The notes under the pieces: generated by a model
What the model saw: only the letters and a program-made list of their open reading frames with translations
Databases searched by the model: none
What the model was told of the DNA's origin: nothing
Shown: in pieces, positions 47,806 through 56,489 of the stretch
Layout of the letters: each line of letters begins with the position of its first letter
Position numbering within the stretch: position 1 is the first letter of the stretch
Origin: Myxococcota bacterium
Lineage (GTDB): Bacteria; Myxococcota_A; UBA796
Reading direction: 5' to 3'
NCBI GenBank assembly: GCA_029251165.1
Contig: JAQXDW010000089.1
Span: forward strand, 124,001-188,000
Length of the DNA stretch: 64,000 bases
Made by a program: the position numbers and the translations under genes

Positions 47806-48171
47806 TCAGATGCGCGCGGCAGCACAGACAACGGCGTCGTGAAGGACCGAATTGTCGACCGGCTTGCGCAGCACAGGCACACCATCTGGGATCATTTGGT
47901 GGTCCCTGACCTCAAGAACCGATGCTGTGAACAAGACGGCCCGCCGCCGCAGCGCGCAGGGAAGACGACAGATCAGCTCGATTCCGGTGATGCCTGGCAT
48001 CATGACATCGCTCAGCACACAGTCGAGTCCAGGCTCACGAGAGATGACCGCGAGGGCTTCCTCACCGGACGCTGCGGTGAGCACCAGGGCCCCACATCTT
48101 CGGAGAAATCGCGCGGTCACGCGAATAATGTTGGGCTCATCGTCAACGATGAGTACCTTGAATTTGGTTAT
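47806..48171 (-). CDS. Stand-alone response-regulator receiver with an apparent ATA start codon
   Basis: 121 residues consisting only of a receiver domain. KFKVLIVDDEPNIIRVTARF has the acidic pocket, CVLSDVMMPGITG the phospho-acceptor Asp, TAS the conserved Thr and LRKPVD the Lys, so it should be phosphorylatable. No ATG, GTG or TTG lies in frame between an upstream stop and the first beta strand. The only candidate is ATA at 48171-48169, preceded by AAGGAG (48182-48177) with a 5-nt spacer, giving a normal MTKFKVLIVDDE N-terminus. A sequencing error (ATG read as ATA) is the simple alternative. No histidine kinase is adjacent. Confidence 0.8.
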   Translation of the reverse strand: MTKFKVLIVDDEPNIIRVTARFLRRCGALVLTAASGEEALAVISREPGLDCVLSDVMMPGITGIELICRLPCALRRRAVLFTASVLEVRDHQMIPDGVPVLRKPVDNSVLHDAVVCAAARI

Positions 48172-48349
48172 GACTGCTCCTTATAGGTGTAAGTGATGTG
48201 GAATTGCATTCTCCTCACCACTGGGTTCGGATCCGCCTCTGTGTTCCTAAACCCCTGTGATTAGAGCAACTCTTGCCACCCGCTGAAGGATGTTCCACCG
48301 CAGAGACAGATCGGATACATCGAATCGACAAGCGAGAACCCGGAGCATC

Positions 48350-49819
48350 GTGGAGCAGACCGTCCCCCCCACCCGCGCCATCCTGACGGTGACCGAGCTG
48401 TCACGAGGCCTCAAGCGCTGCCTGGATGACTTCTTTCCAGACGTCTGGGTAAAGGGTGAGATCAAGGGGATGTCGGTATCTCGGGGGGGGCACTGGTACT
48501 TCAGCATCAAGGACAGCCGATCCCTGGTGCGCTGCGTGCTGTTTTCCGGCCGGGTTCAGAAGCTGGACTGGCGTCCTGCAGAGGGCGAGGAAGTGTTCCT
48601 CAAGGGCTGCCTCGCCTTGCAGGCAAACAAGGGCGAGATTCAGCTCAAGGTGAAAGAGATCGAGCCGCTGGGACTCGGCATCCACCAGCGCCGGGTCGAG
48701 GCCCTCAAGCGTCAGCTCCACAAAGAGGGCCTGCTGGATCCGAGCCGAAAGCGCCCCCTGCCGAGCCTTCCCCGCGCGATCGGCATCGCGACCAGCACCG
48801 CCGGAGCGGTTCTCCACGACATCCAGCGCGGCATCTTCGACCGCTTCCCTGGGGTCACCTTGTACCTCGCGCCGTGCAAGGTCGAGGGTCGCGGAGCCGC
48901 AGAAGACATCGCAGCGGCCGTGAGGTTGCTCAACGACCACGGACGCAGCGAGGTCATCATCGTGGGCCGCGGCGGCGGAAGCCGGCAGGCTCTGGCAGCC
49001 TTCGATGAAGAGATCGTCGCCCGGACCATCGCGGCATCCCGGATTCCAGTGGTCAGCGCTGTGGGACACGAGACCGATCACAGCGTCGCGGATCTGGTCG
49101 CAGACCGGCGCGCCGAGACCCCAAGCAAGGCCGCAGTTCTGGTCGTTCCAGTGCGTGCAGAGCTTCAGTACCGGCTCAATCGGGCGGCAGACTACCTGCG
49201 CCGCCGAACCGACCAGCAGATCCGTCGCCAGCGCACCCACCTCGCCCACCAGCAGCGACTGCTGAGAGATCCGACCGCACAGGTCGTGCGGGGCCGGCAG
49301 CGGTCGGTCGAGCTTGGCAAGAGCATGCGCCGGGCGATGGTGCGTGACCTCATGGCGCGCCGACAGCTCGTCGCGGTCGCAAAGAGCCGCCTCCGACACC
49401 CTAAAGCCCGAATCGCAGACGGTCGTCGCCGCAAGGACGATCTTCACAGCCGACTGTCCGAGGCCATGGTGCGCGACCTCATGGCGCGTGAGCAGCTCCT
49501 CCGGGTTCTCCGAGAGCAGCTCCGCAGCCCGCAGCACCGCGTCGAGTCCGGTCGACAGCAGGTCGCCGCCCTCTCGGCAGCCCTGATCGCTGCGATGCAG
49601 CGCAGCCTCACCACACAGGGCGAGCGACTCGCCGCGACCACCCACCGCCTCGACGCCCTCTCTCCCCTCGCGGTCCTCTCGCGCGGCTACGCCCTCACCC
49701 TTCAGGATGGTCAGGCGGTTCGAGACGCCGCTGAGCTGACCCCAGGCGACTCGGTCGAGCTTCGGTTCGCGAAGGGCCAGGCCACAGCGACGATCACAAC
49801 GATCGATCCGGGCACTTGA
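48350..49819 (+). CDS. xseA: Exodeoxyribonuclease VII large subunit
   Basis: 489 residues. The catalytic subunit of ExoVII degrades single-stranded DNA. The N-terminal OB fold shows FPDVWVKGEIKGM and GHWYFSIKDSRSLVRCVLF. The catalytic domain has IGIATSTAGAVLHDI, VIIVGRGGGSRQALAAFDEE and VSAVGHETDHSVADLVADRRA. A long coiled coil follows with an internally repeated segment (MVRDLMAR occurs twice), and the C-terminus SPLAVLSRGYALTLQDG is typical. The GTG at 48350 has GGAG five bases upstream; the frame is open 60 nt further. The small subunit gene xseB is not adjacent. Confidence 0.95.
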   Translation: MEQTVPPTRAILTVTELSRGLKRCLDDFFPDVWVKGEIKGMSVSRGGHWYFSIKDSRSLVRCVLFSGRVQKLDWRPAEGEEVFLKGCLALQANKGEIQLKVKEIEPLGLGIHQRRVEALKRQLHKEGLLDPSRKRPLPSLPRAIGIATSTAGAVLHDIQRGIFDRFPGVTLYLAPCKVEGRGAAEDIAAAVRLLNDHGRSEVIIVGRGGGSRQALAAFDEEIVARTIAASRIPVVSAVGHETDHSVADLVADRRAETPSKAAVLVVPVRAELQYRLNRAADYLRRRTDQQIRRQRTHLAHQQRLLRDPTAQVVRGRQRSVELGKSMRRAMVRDLMARRQLVAVAKSRLRHPKARIADGRRRKDDLHSRLSEAMVRDLMAREQLLRVLREQLRSPQHRVESGRQQVAALSAALIAAMQRSLTTQGERLAATTHRLDALSPLAVLSRGYALTLQDGQAVRDAAELTPGDSVELRFAKGQATATITTIDPGT

Positions 49820-49827
49820 GCGCGAGC

Positions 49828-49847
49828 CGAGCACGGCACTGTGCTCG
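49828..49847. terminator. Hairpin between convergent xseA and MopE-like genes
   Basis: CGAGCAC and GTGCTCG form a perfect 7-bp stem with a 6-nt loop, 8 nt after the xseA stop. No T-tract follows, so terminator activity is uncertain. Confidence 0.4.
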
Positions 49848-49892
49848 ACTGGCGGCGATCGCCTTCGCTACGCTCCCTGCCGCTGAGCTCGA

Positions 49893-51068
49893 CTATCGGG
49901 CCAGGTCGAGGGTCATGTCGTAGGTGAGCACCTTGCCTGTTCCGGACATCTCGATGGTGAGGTTGCCCGGCGCGATGAAGGCTCCGGTGAAGCTCTCGGT
50001 CACCTTCGTGCTGAGCATCATCTCGCCCTCAGCATCGCTGGCGTCGACGAGCTCGCCCTCGAAGGTTCCCGTGATCGAGCCGAAGATGTGCGAGAAGAAG
50101 CCGCTCCAGGCACAGCTCAGGGTGCCCTCAAGCTGCGGCTCAGCCTCGTCGTCGACATCGACCGTCGCGGTCCCGATGCAGGTATCGGTCAGGCCGGTCC
50201 AGTCTGCGGTCATGGAGACCGTGCCGGTGTAGGTGCCGTCCCAGTCGCAGCCGTCTGTCGGGTTCTCATCGGGGTCGGTGTCGTCACAGTCGGTGCCGTC
50301 CTCGATGTAGCCAGAGACCCCCGAGCAGGAGACGACTCCGCTGGTGGGATCCCCGAAGCCATCGCCGTCGACGTCGGGGTACCAGGTCAGGGCGAGGGTG
50401 GGATCGAGATCGGGATCGTCGTCGTCGGAGAAGCCGTTGCAGTCCTCGTCTACCGCGAACTCATCGCAGACCTCGGGCTCGCCGGGGTTGATGAAGGCGT
50501 CGGTGTCGTCGCAGTCGCCGCCGGCCGCGATGTAGCTCTCCGAGAGGCTACAGGCCGCAGCAGAGACGTCATCGTCGCCGTAGCCGTCGCCGTCGTCGTC
50601 GAGGTAGCCGACAGACATCGTGGCGGTGTCGACGCTCGGGTCGAGATCGTTGATCAGTCCGTCACAGTCCTCGTCGTTGCTGCTGCTGTCACAGATCTCA
50701 GCGCCGTCGGGGTTGATGTCGGTGCGGGTGTCGTTGCAGTCCCCGCCCACCGCGACCATCCCTGAGACCCCGTCGCAGCCCTCGATGGCCGTCTCATCGT
50801 CGCCGTAGCCGTCGCCGTCGCCGTCGGTGTAGACGGTGATGCTCACGCCCTCGTCTACGGCGTCGTTGCAGTTGTTGTCCTCTCCGTCGCAGATCTCGTC
50901 CGCGCCGGGGTAGATCGTGTGGTCGCCGTCATCGCAGTCTTCCTGAGAGTAGACACCGTCTCCGTCCGCATCGACATCATAGACACCGGAGTCTGCGTCA
51001 TCGGGGTCGGTGTTGAGCGGGTAGTCGGTGCTGACGTTGGCGCCGCAGGCGAGGAGGAGGACGAGCAT
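49893..51068 (-). CDS. Lipoprotein with MopE-type metal-binding repeats
   Basis: 391 residues. MLVLLLACGANVSTD is a 7-residue signal before the lipobox Cys with no charged residue. About five MopE-like repeats follow, rich in Asp, Gly and paired Cys: DVDADGDGVYSQEDCDDGD, then ADEICDGEDNNCNDAVDEG, and DGDGDGYGDDETAIEGC. Such repeats, related to thrombospondin type-3 calcium-binding motifs, are frequent on Myxococcota surface proteins. The last ~110 residues are a separate beta-rich domain (TYTGTVSMTADWTGLTDTC). The ATG at 51068 has GGAG eight bases upstream. Confidence 0.92.
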   Translation of the reverse strand: MLVLLLACGANVSTDYPLNTDPDDADSGVYDVDADGDGVYSQEDCDDGDHTIYPGADEICDGEDNNCNDAVDEGVSITVYTDGDGDGYGDDETAIEGCDGVSGMVAVGGDCNDTRTDINPDGAEICDSSSNDEDCDGLINDLDPSVDTATMSVGYLDDDGDGYGDDDVSAAACSLSESYIAAGGDCDDTDAFINPGEPEVCDEFAVDEDCNGFSDDDDPDLDPTLALTWYPDVDGDGFGDPTSGVVSCSGVSGYIEDGTDCDDTDPDENPTDGCDWDGTYTGTVSMTADWTGLTDTCIGTATVDVDDEAEPQLEGTLSCAWSGFFSHIFGSITGTFEGELVDASDAEGEMMLSTKVTESFTGAFIAPGNLTIEMSGTGKVLTYDMTLDLAR

Positions 51069-51167
51069 TGTGGACTCCGGTGAGATCCTGGCACCAATAA
51101 CCGCCAGCCTCGGGCGCTGTGTAGTAGACGGGATATCTGACGCGCCATTTGTCACCCTGAGGGCTTC

Positions 51168-52604
51168 ATGACTGACCGCACCCGCTACTCCAGCCCCCTC
51201 GTCCAGCGATATGCCAGCGCCAAGATGGCGCATGTCTTCTCTGACCAGAACAAATTCCGGACCTGGCGGCGGCTGTGGCTGGCGCTGGCGGAGGCAGAGC
51301 AGTCCCTCGGGCTGCCGATCTCGGATGAGCAGCTCGATGAGCTGAGGGCGCACCTCGACGACATCGACTTCGAAGCTGCCGCACGCTACGAGCGCCAGCT
51401 CCGCCACGACGTGATGGCCCACGTCCACGCGCTCGGCGACGTCGCTCCCCTCGCCCGCCCGATCATTCACCTCGGCGCGACGAGCTGCTACGTCACCGAC
51501 AACTCCGAGCTGATCCTGCTGCGTCAGGGGCTGCGGCTGCTGGCTCCCAAGCTCGCCAGCGCCATCTCGCGCCTCACAACCTTCGCAGAGACCTGGGCCA
51601 ACCAGCCGACCCTGGGCTTCACCCACTACCAGCCCGCGCAGCTGACCACCGTGGGCAAGCGAGCGACCCTGTGGATCCAGGAGCTGCTCATCGATCTGGA
51701 GAACCTCAGCCGGCTGCTGGAGGGGCTGCGCTTCCGCGGCGTCAAGGGCACCACGGGCACCCAAGCCAGCTACCTCACCCTGTTCGACGGCGACCACGAC
51801 AAGGTCCGCAGCCTGGACGAGAAGGTCGCGGAGGCGTTTGGGTTCTCTTCTCGGTATGCAGTCACCGGTCAGACCTACCCGCGCAAGGTCGACCACGAGA
51901 TCATGATGGTCCTCGGCAGCTTCGCCGGTACCGCACACAAGATCGCCACGGACATCCGGCTGCTGGCCAACCTCAAGGAGCTGGAGGAGCCCTTTGGAGA
52001 GAAGCAGATCGGCTCCTCAGCGATGGCCTACAAGCGCAACCCGATGCGCTCGGAGCGAACCTGCGCGCTGGCGCGGTTCCTCATGAACCTCTCCGCCAAC
52101 ACGCTCCAGACGGCTGCGGTGCAGTGGATGGAGCGCACCCTGGACGACTCTGCCAACCGCCGGCTCGTGCTCGGTCAGGGCTTCATGGCTGCAGACGCCA
52201 TCTTGGAGACCCTCATCAACATCTTCGGCGGCATGGTCGTCTACCCCGCCGTCATCGAGCGGAGAGTCCGCAGCGAGCTGCCGTTCATGGCGACGGAGAA
52301 CATGATCATGGCGATGGTGAAGGCCGGTGCAGATCGCCAGGAGGTCCACGAGTCCATCCGCGTCCACAGCCAAGAGGCTGCGCGCCAGGTCAAGCAGCTT
52401 GGGAGAGACAACGACCTCATCGCACGCATCAAGGCTGACGACTACTTCGCACCGATCACCGAAGGCTTCGACGCGCTGCTCGATCCGTCGACCTTCGTGG
52501 GCCGTGCCCCAGAGCAGGTCGCGGAGTTCATTGCCGAGGAGGTCCGTCCTGCGCTGGCGCCATGGGCTGCGGAGCTCGTAGAGAGCACCGAGCTGCGGGT
52601 CTGA
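51168..52604 (+). CDS. purB: Adenylosuccinate lyase
   Basis: 478 residues. It catalyses two fumarate-releasing steps in purine synthesis, forming AICAR and AMP. The superfamily signature [15 protein letters not shown] is intact, with [24 protein letters not shown] (substrate loop) and [15 protein letters not shown] carrying the catalytic His. Length and sequence resemble the longer, eukaryote-like PurB group. TGAGGG precedes the ATG. It is convergent with the oxidoreductase gene, with 2 nt between stops. Confidence 0.97.
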   Translation: MTDRTRYSSPLVQRYASAKMAHVFSDQNKFRTWRRLWLALAEAEQSLGLPISDEQLDELRAHLDDIDFEAAARYERQLRHDVMAHVHALGDVAPLARPIIHLGATSCYVTDNSELILLRQGLRLLAPKLASAISRLTTFAETWANQPTLGFTHYQPAQLTTVGKRATLWIQELLIDLENLSRLLEGLRFRGVKGTTGTQASYLTLFDGDHDKVRSLDEKVAEAFGFSSRYAVTGQTYPRKVDHEIMMVLGSFAGTAHKIATDIRLLANLKELEEPFGEKQIGSSAMAYKRNPMRSERTCALARFLMNLSANTLQTAAVQWMERTLDDSANRRLVLGQGFMAADAILETLINIFGGMVVYPAVIERRVRSELPFMATENMIMAMVKAGADRQEVHESIRVHSQEAARQVKQLGRDNDLIARIKADDYFAPITEGFDALLDPSTFVGRAPEQVAEFIAEEVRPALAPWAAELVESTELRV

Positions 52605-52606
52605 GG

Positions 52607-53632
52607 CTACGGGCCGACCCGGACCATCATCTTGCCGAGGTTCTCGCCGCGCAGGATGCCGATGAGGGCTTCGGGGGCCTGGGGGAGCCCCTCGACGATG
52701 TGCTCCCGGTGTCGAAGCGCGCCGGAGCGGACGTGTGCCGCGAGCTTAGCGGAGATCTCCTCCCAGCGGTCGGCATAGTCCAGGGTCACGAAGCCCTGCA
52801 TGCGGGCGCGCTTTGTCAGCAGCCGGATGTAGTTCGCCGGCCCCGGTGGGAGGGTCGCGGCGTTGATCTGAGAGATTGCCCCGCAGAGCACCACCCGAGC
52901 GCCGACCCGGATGGTCCCGAGAGCCGCATCGAGGATGTCTCCGCCGACGCTGTCGAAGAACACATCCACGCCGCGGGGGCAGGCCTCTCGAATGGCGGTG
53001 TAGATGCCCGCCCCAGCCCGCGCAGACTTGTAGTTGATGCCGCCATGAAAGCCCAGCGAGCCGGTCAGCCACGCAACCTTCTCGTCGGTTCCAGCGAGGC
53101 CAACCACCCGACAGCCTGCCAGCCGCGCGAGCTGCCCAGCGATGGAGCCGACGCCACCAGCCGCAGCCGAGACCAGCACCGTGTCGCCAGGCTGTGCCTG
53201 TCCGATCTCGTGAACCCCGAGCCATGCCGTCAGGCCGTTTCCCCCGAGCACGCTCAGGGCGGTGGTGATCGGGAGGTCGTGCTCCACGGGCACGACCCGT
53301 CCCACGAAGTCTGCTCCGACGTCGCTGTAGTCCTCCCAGCCTGACAGCCCGACCACCACCTGACCGACCGTGAGCCGAGGATGTCCGTTGACCGCGATCA
53401 CCTCCGAGAGCGCCGCGCTGCGCATCACGGCTCCCAGCGCGACGGGAGAGATGTAGGAGGCTCCGGCGGACATCCACCCCCGGATCGCTGGATCAATAGA
53501 GAGGTAGCAGTTTCTGAGCCGAGCGTGGCCCGCACGGAGCGGCTGGAGGGGCTCGACGACGTGGGAGAAGTCTTCTGCCTTGATCTCTCCACAGGGCCGG
53601 CGTGAGAGCATGATCCGGCGGTTGGAGGTCAT
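52607..53632 (-). CDS. Zinc-independent MDR-family NADP-dependent oxidoreductase
   Basis: 341 residues. It matches the leukotriene B4 12-hydroxydehydrogenase/CurA group of medium-chain reductases, which reduce alpha,beta-unsaturated ketones with NADPH. The typical N-terminus LRNCYLSIDPAIRGWMS is present. The nucleotide-binding motif VLVSAAAGGVGSIAGQLARLAG is intact, and VDVFFDSVGGDILDAAL and the late GFVTLDYADRW follow. No zinc-ligand pattern is seen. The ATG overlaps the stop of the arrestin-like gene (TGATG), so it is co-translated with that gene; why a soluble reductase sits here is unclear. Confidence 0.92.
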   Translation of the reverse strand: MTSNRRIMLSRRPCGEIKAEDFSHVVEPLQPLRAGHARLRNCYLSIDPAIRGWMSAGASYISPVALGAVMRSAALSEVIAVNGHPRLTVGQVVVGLSGWEDYSDVGADFVGRVVPVEHDLPITTALSVLGGNGLTAWLGVHEIGQAQPGDTVLVSAAAGGVGSIAGQLARLAGCRVVGLAGTDEKVAWLTGSLGFHGGINYKSARAGAGIYTAIREACPRGVDVFFDSVGGDILDAALGTIRVGARVVLCGAISQINAATLPPGPANYIRLLTKRARMQGFVTLDYADRWEEISAKLAAHVRSGALRHREHIVEGLPQAPEALIGILRGENLGKMMVRVGP

Positions 53633-54651
53633 CAAGACACCAGGATGGGGTGCGGCTCTGTGAGATCAGGCCAGTCGTCGATGTCGATGTCGAGCTGGAC
53701 CAGCCAGAGCAGGCGGTTGGATCGGGCAGAGAAGCTGTGGGGAGCATCCGGCGGGAGCGCGAGCATGTGGACGGCAGAGAACCGCTCCTCCGCCGCGAAG
53801 TCACGCGCGCCGCAGATCTGCGCGCTGGCATACACCTTCTCGATGGTCTGAGTGGTGCGGTGCGCGCCGACTCCAGCGGTGGCCAGCTCTCGAAGGATGA
53901 GCCGAAGGCGGACCTCGCGTACGCTGGTGTCCTGCGCGGGCCGGAAGTCAACAGCGACACGGAATTCCTGACCAGGCCGCAGGCTCCTCGGGACGATCTG
54001 GAGCTGGATGTCCTTGATCTTGCGTCGCGCGACGGCGTTACCGCTGGCCCGCAGCGCCATCCGACTCCCGCCGACGATCATGCCCAGCCCCAGCACACCG
54101 ACCGCGAGGCCTGCTGGTCCCGCTGCCACGATCACCGCGATACCCGCGAGCACCACAATGACCCCGAGCAGCGCGAGCCCGACGCCGAGAAAGGTGGGGA
54201 GGAGGCGCGCGAGCAGACGACCCGGCGGTCGCTGCTGGGCAGTCACGGCAGGCATCTGCGGAACTGCCGGAGCAGGCGCCGCAGAGAGCAGACCGGGCTT
54301 GAGGATGAGCCCTTGGGTCGCAGCGGCGGTCCCGTCGGCCAGCGCTGCCGTCGCGGTCAGCGTCCAGGCGATCTCGATGAGCGCGCCGCAGTGACTGAGC
54401 GGACCATGGGGCACCACGAGCTGAAGCGGCTGTCGGCTGGTGCCTGCAGGCCAGTCGCCACCGGGAAGCTCCACCGACACCACCACCGCAGCATCGGACT
54501 CTCCCTGACCGGCGGTATGCCAGCCGAGGTCGAGCCGGATCCCATCACACCGGACCGGCTCCGAGACGACAACCACCACCACTCCACAGAGCATGTCGCC
54601 GCCGAGAACGGAGGCGGACTCCAGCTCGATGCTCAGCGCGACCCGCGACAT
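53632..54651 (-). CDS. Arrestin-like fold membrane protein (two beta halves split by membrane segments)
   Basis: 339 residues. Residues ~1-115 look like an arrestin/Vps26-type beta-sandwich: MSRVALSIELESASVLGGDM with G...V.V strands after it. A Pro/Ala linker leads to one or two membrane helices (~150-195, GVGLALLGVIVVLAGIAVIVA then GLAVGVLGLGMIVGGS). Residues ~205-339 form a second similar half (IQLQIVPRSLRPGQEFRVAV, then PPDAPHSFSARSNRLLWLVQ), as in the arrestin C-domain. The fold assignment is pattern-based and moderate. GGGAGGG precedes the ATG. It is downstream of the CpXC gene by 33 nt. Confidence 0.6.
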   Translation of the reverse strand: MSRVALSIELESASVLGGDMLCGVVVVVVSEPVRCDGIRLDLGWHTAGQGESDAAVVVSVELPGGDWPAGTSRQPLQLVVPHGPLSHCGALIEIAWTLTATAALADGTAAATQGLILKPGLLSAAPAPAVPQMPAVTAQQRPPGRLLARLLPTFLGVGLALLGVIVVLAGIAVIVAAGPAGLAVGVLGLGMIVGGSRMALRASGNAVARRKIKDIQLQIVPRSLRPGQEFRVAVDFRPAQDTSVREVRLRLILRELATAGVGAHRTTQTIEKVYASAQICGARDFAAEERFSAVHMLALPPDAPHSFSARSNRLLWLVQLDIDIDDWPDLTEPHPILVS

Positions 54652-54684
54652 GATGCCCTCCCGCCCAACATCATCCCTGATGCG

Positions 54685-55335
54685 CTACTCCCGGCTCCAC
54701 CAGGTTCCCGATCGAGCCGGCGCGCGCTCTGCGAGCCTCACCTCCGCCCAGGCCGAGTCGATGCGCATCCAGGTCAGCGGGATCTCGCTCTGAAGGGGAT
54801 ATGCGGCGATCGTGGCGTCGAGGTGAGCCTTCGGCAGCGCGACGATGGTGCCATCAGGCAGGCTCAAGGCAACCTCCGAGGCTTCACCGAGCAGCCCAGC
54901 AAACACCATCGACGCCGGGGCGCTGACCTGCCCGTGGTCGACGGTGGACTTCACCTGAGCCTTGAACAGCATCACGTGGCGGTCCTCAAAGCCAGACTCT
55001 CGGATGAGGATCTGCTCCACGAGCCGAACCCGGTCGCTGACCACGCGCAGCCGATAGTCTCCAAAGGAAGTCGGGAGCTGGATGTTGTGGGTGGCCGGAT
55101 CGCCGCTGGGGCTGAGGTACACCATCAGGCGGAGTGCGGGATCCTGGTAGAGGAACCCGCGAGGCAGGACCTCCGCAGAGTAGCCGCAGCCATCACAGAA
55201 GAAGGCAAACAGGCTTCCGCTTAGGATCCCGTCTCTTGCCCCCCGGTCCCGACGGGTGTTCACCTTCAGCGGGACCTTCATCGAGGCAGAGCGGCTGCAC
55301 TGCGGACAGGTAATCGGGGTCTTCTGGGTGTCCAT
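54685..55335 (-). CDS. CpXC-type zinc-binding protein
   Basis: 216 residues from ATG 55335 (GGAG seven bases upstream). The N-terminal ~60 residues carry the CpXC pattern: PITCPQCSRSASMKVPLKVN, a variable loop, then FAFFCDGCGYSAEVLP, giving two CxxC pairs for zinc. The remaining ~150 residues are mixed alpha/beta with no recognised motif (RLVEQILIRESGFEDRHVML). The function of CpXC proteins is not established. It heads a minus-strand operon with the arrestin-like protein and the oxidoreductase. Confidence 0.75.
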   Translation of the reverse strand: MDTQKTPITCPQCSRSASMKVPLKVNTRRDRGARDGILSGSLFAFFCDGCGYSAEVLPRGFLYQDPALRLMVYLSPSGDPATHNIQLPTSFGDYRLRVVSDRVRLVEQILIRESGFEDRHVMLFKAQVKSTVDHGQVSAPASMVFAGLLGEASEVALSLPDGTIVALPKAHLDATIAAYPLQSEIPLTWMRIDSAWAEVRLAERAPARSGTWWSRE

Positions 55336-55519
55336 TTCGGCTCCGAGACAAGCTCGTTGCCGGTTAACCGCTCGCCGCAGCGAGAGCACCGCAGCCGGTA
55401 CAGGAAGGAGGTGGGATGTGTAGAGAGAATCTGTAGGGGAATCTCTGGACATGGTGAGACGCCTCACGCTGCGCCGCTCGTGGCACCAGCAAGCCTGGGC
55501 CATGGGCTATCCTCTGACC

Positions 55520-56440
55520 ATGTCCATGCCCCGACTCAACGCGCTTCTGGCGGCACCATCGGTCAAGAGCTGGAGCCGCATCTGCGCGGTGCTGGATGCA
55601 TGGCCCGACGCAAGCTCGTTCGAGGCTGCAGTGGCCGCTGTCGACAGCGGTGTGACGCGCTGGCCGGAGAAGAACATGAGCATGCTCAGCGGCTGGCCGC
55701 TCCCAAATCGGGCGGCTCCGAAGAGCTGGGCACGGGCCATCAAGAAGGGCCGTGTACCCCCAGCCTGGACGCTGGTGCGTCTGCTCCAGTACCACGCCAC
55801 CCCCCTCACCTTGGCCGATGTCGAGTCGCTCCTCCGCTCCGATCAGCTCACCCAGATCACGCATCTTTACTTCGGCATGGCCCACCTCAAGCCACCGCTG
55901 CTCGGCATGCTGGCCGACTCCGCAGACAAGCTCCCGGCACTTGAGGCCATCTCGCTGTTCGGAAACCGGCTGTCTGGGGACCGGATGGCAAGCTTCCTGT
56001 CGCGGCTCGGCGGACAGCTCACCTACCTGAACCTCGGCTCGTGCACGCTCGGCGATGAAGACGTTGCAGCCATTGCACGAGCCGAGAACCTGAAAAGTCT
56101 GCGCGGCCTCGACCTCTCTGGCTGCCGGTTCAGCACGAACAGCCTCGATTCTCTCATGCAGACCGCGCGGCTTCCTGCCCTGACCCTGCTCCCGCTGAGT
56201 CCGTACGGCGTCGGCGGCAGGCAGACCAGACATGACCATGAACATCGTGCTCAGCAGCAGGGTCCTGGGCACCTCCGCCGCGCGGCATGGGCAGGACAGC
56301 TGAGCCGGGAGAAGCCCGCACAGCTAAAGCAGCGCTGTCGTGACGCGCAGCTCCGAGGCCACTCCCAGGGTGGAAAGGCGCACTTGATCTCGCTCCTGCT
56401 GAAGCACTGGGATGACGTGTCTTCGTCCCAATCGGGCTGA
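55520..56440 (+). CDS. Leucine-rich repeat protein with SAP-like C-terminus
   Basis: About 306 residues. An N-terminal helical part (ASSFEAAVAAVDSGVTRWPE) precedes ribonuclease-inhibitor-type leucine-rich repeats (ALEAISLFGNRLSGDRM, LTYLNLGSCTLGDEDV, LRGLDLSGCRFSTNSL). A basic linker follows, and a C-terminal SAP-like helix pair (KPAQLKQRCRDAQLRGHSQGG) that may contact DNA. No signal peptide. The start is uncertain: ATGs at 55520 and 55526 lack a clear ribosome binding site and the frame is open from 55451. Function is unknown; LRR proteins of this layout are numerous in Myxococcota. Confidence 0.68.
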   Translation: MSMPRLNALLAAPSVKSWSRICAVLDAWPDASSFEAAVAAVDSGVTRWPEKNMSMLSGWPLPNRAAPKSWARAIKKGRVPPAWTLVRLLQYHATPLTLADVESLLRSDQLTQITHLYFGMAHLKPPLLGMLADSADKLPALEAISLFGNRLSGDRMASFLSRLGGQLTYLNLGSCTLGDEDVAAIARAENLKSLRGLDLSGCRFSTNSLDSLMQTARLPALTLLPLSPYGVGGRQTRHDHEHRAQQQGPGHLRRAAWAGQLSREKPAQLKQRCRDAQLRGHSQGGKAHLISLLLKHWDDVSSSQSG

Positions 56441-56489
56441 TACGATTCCGATATTGCTTAAACTTAAGCCCGTCGTTAGGGGCATCTTA

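Noticed and set aside
49893-51938. Extension of the MopE-like lipoprotein frame to 681 residues
   Set aside because: The upstream part runs antisense through purB; the ATG at 51068 has a ribosome binding site and a lipobox directly after it.
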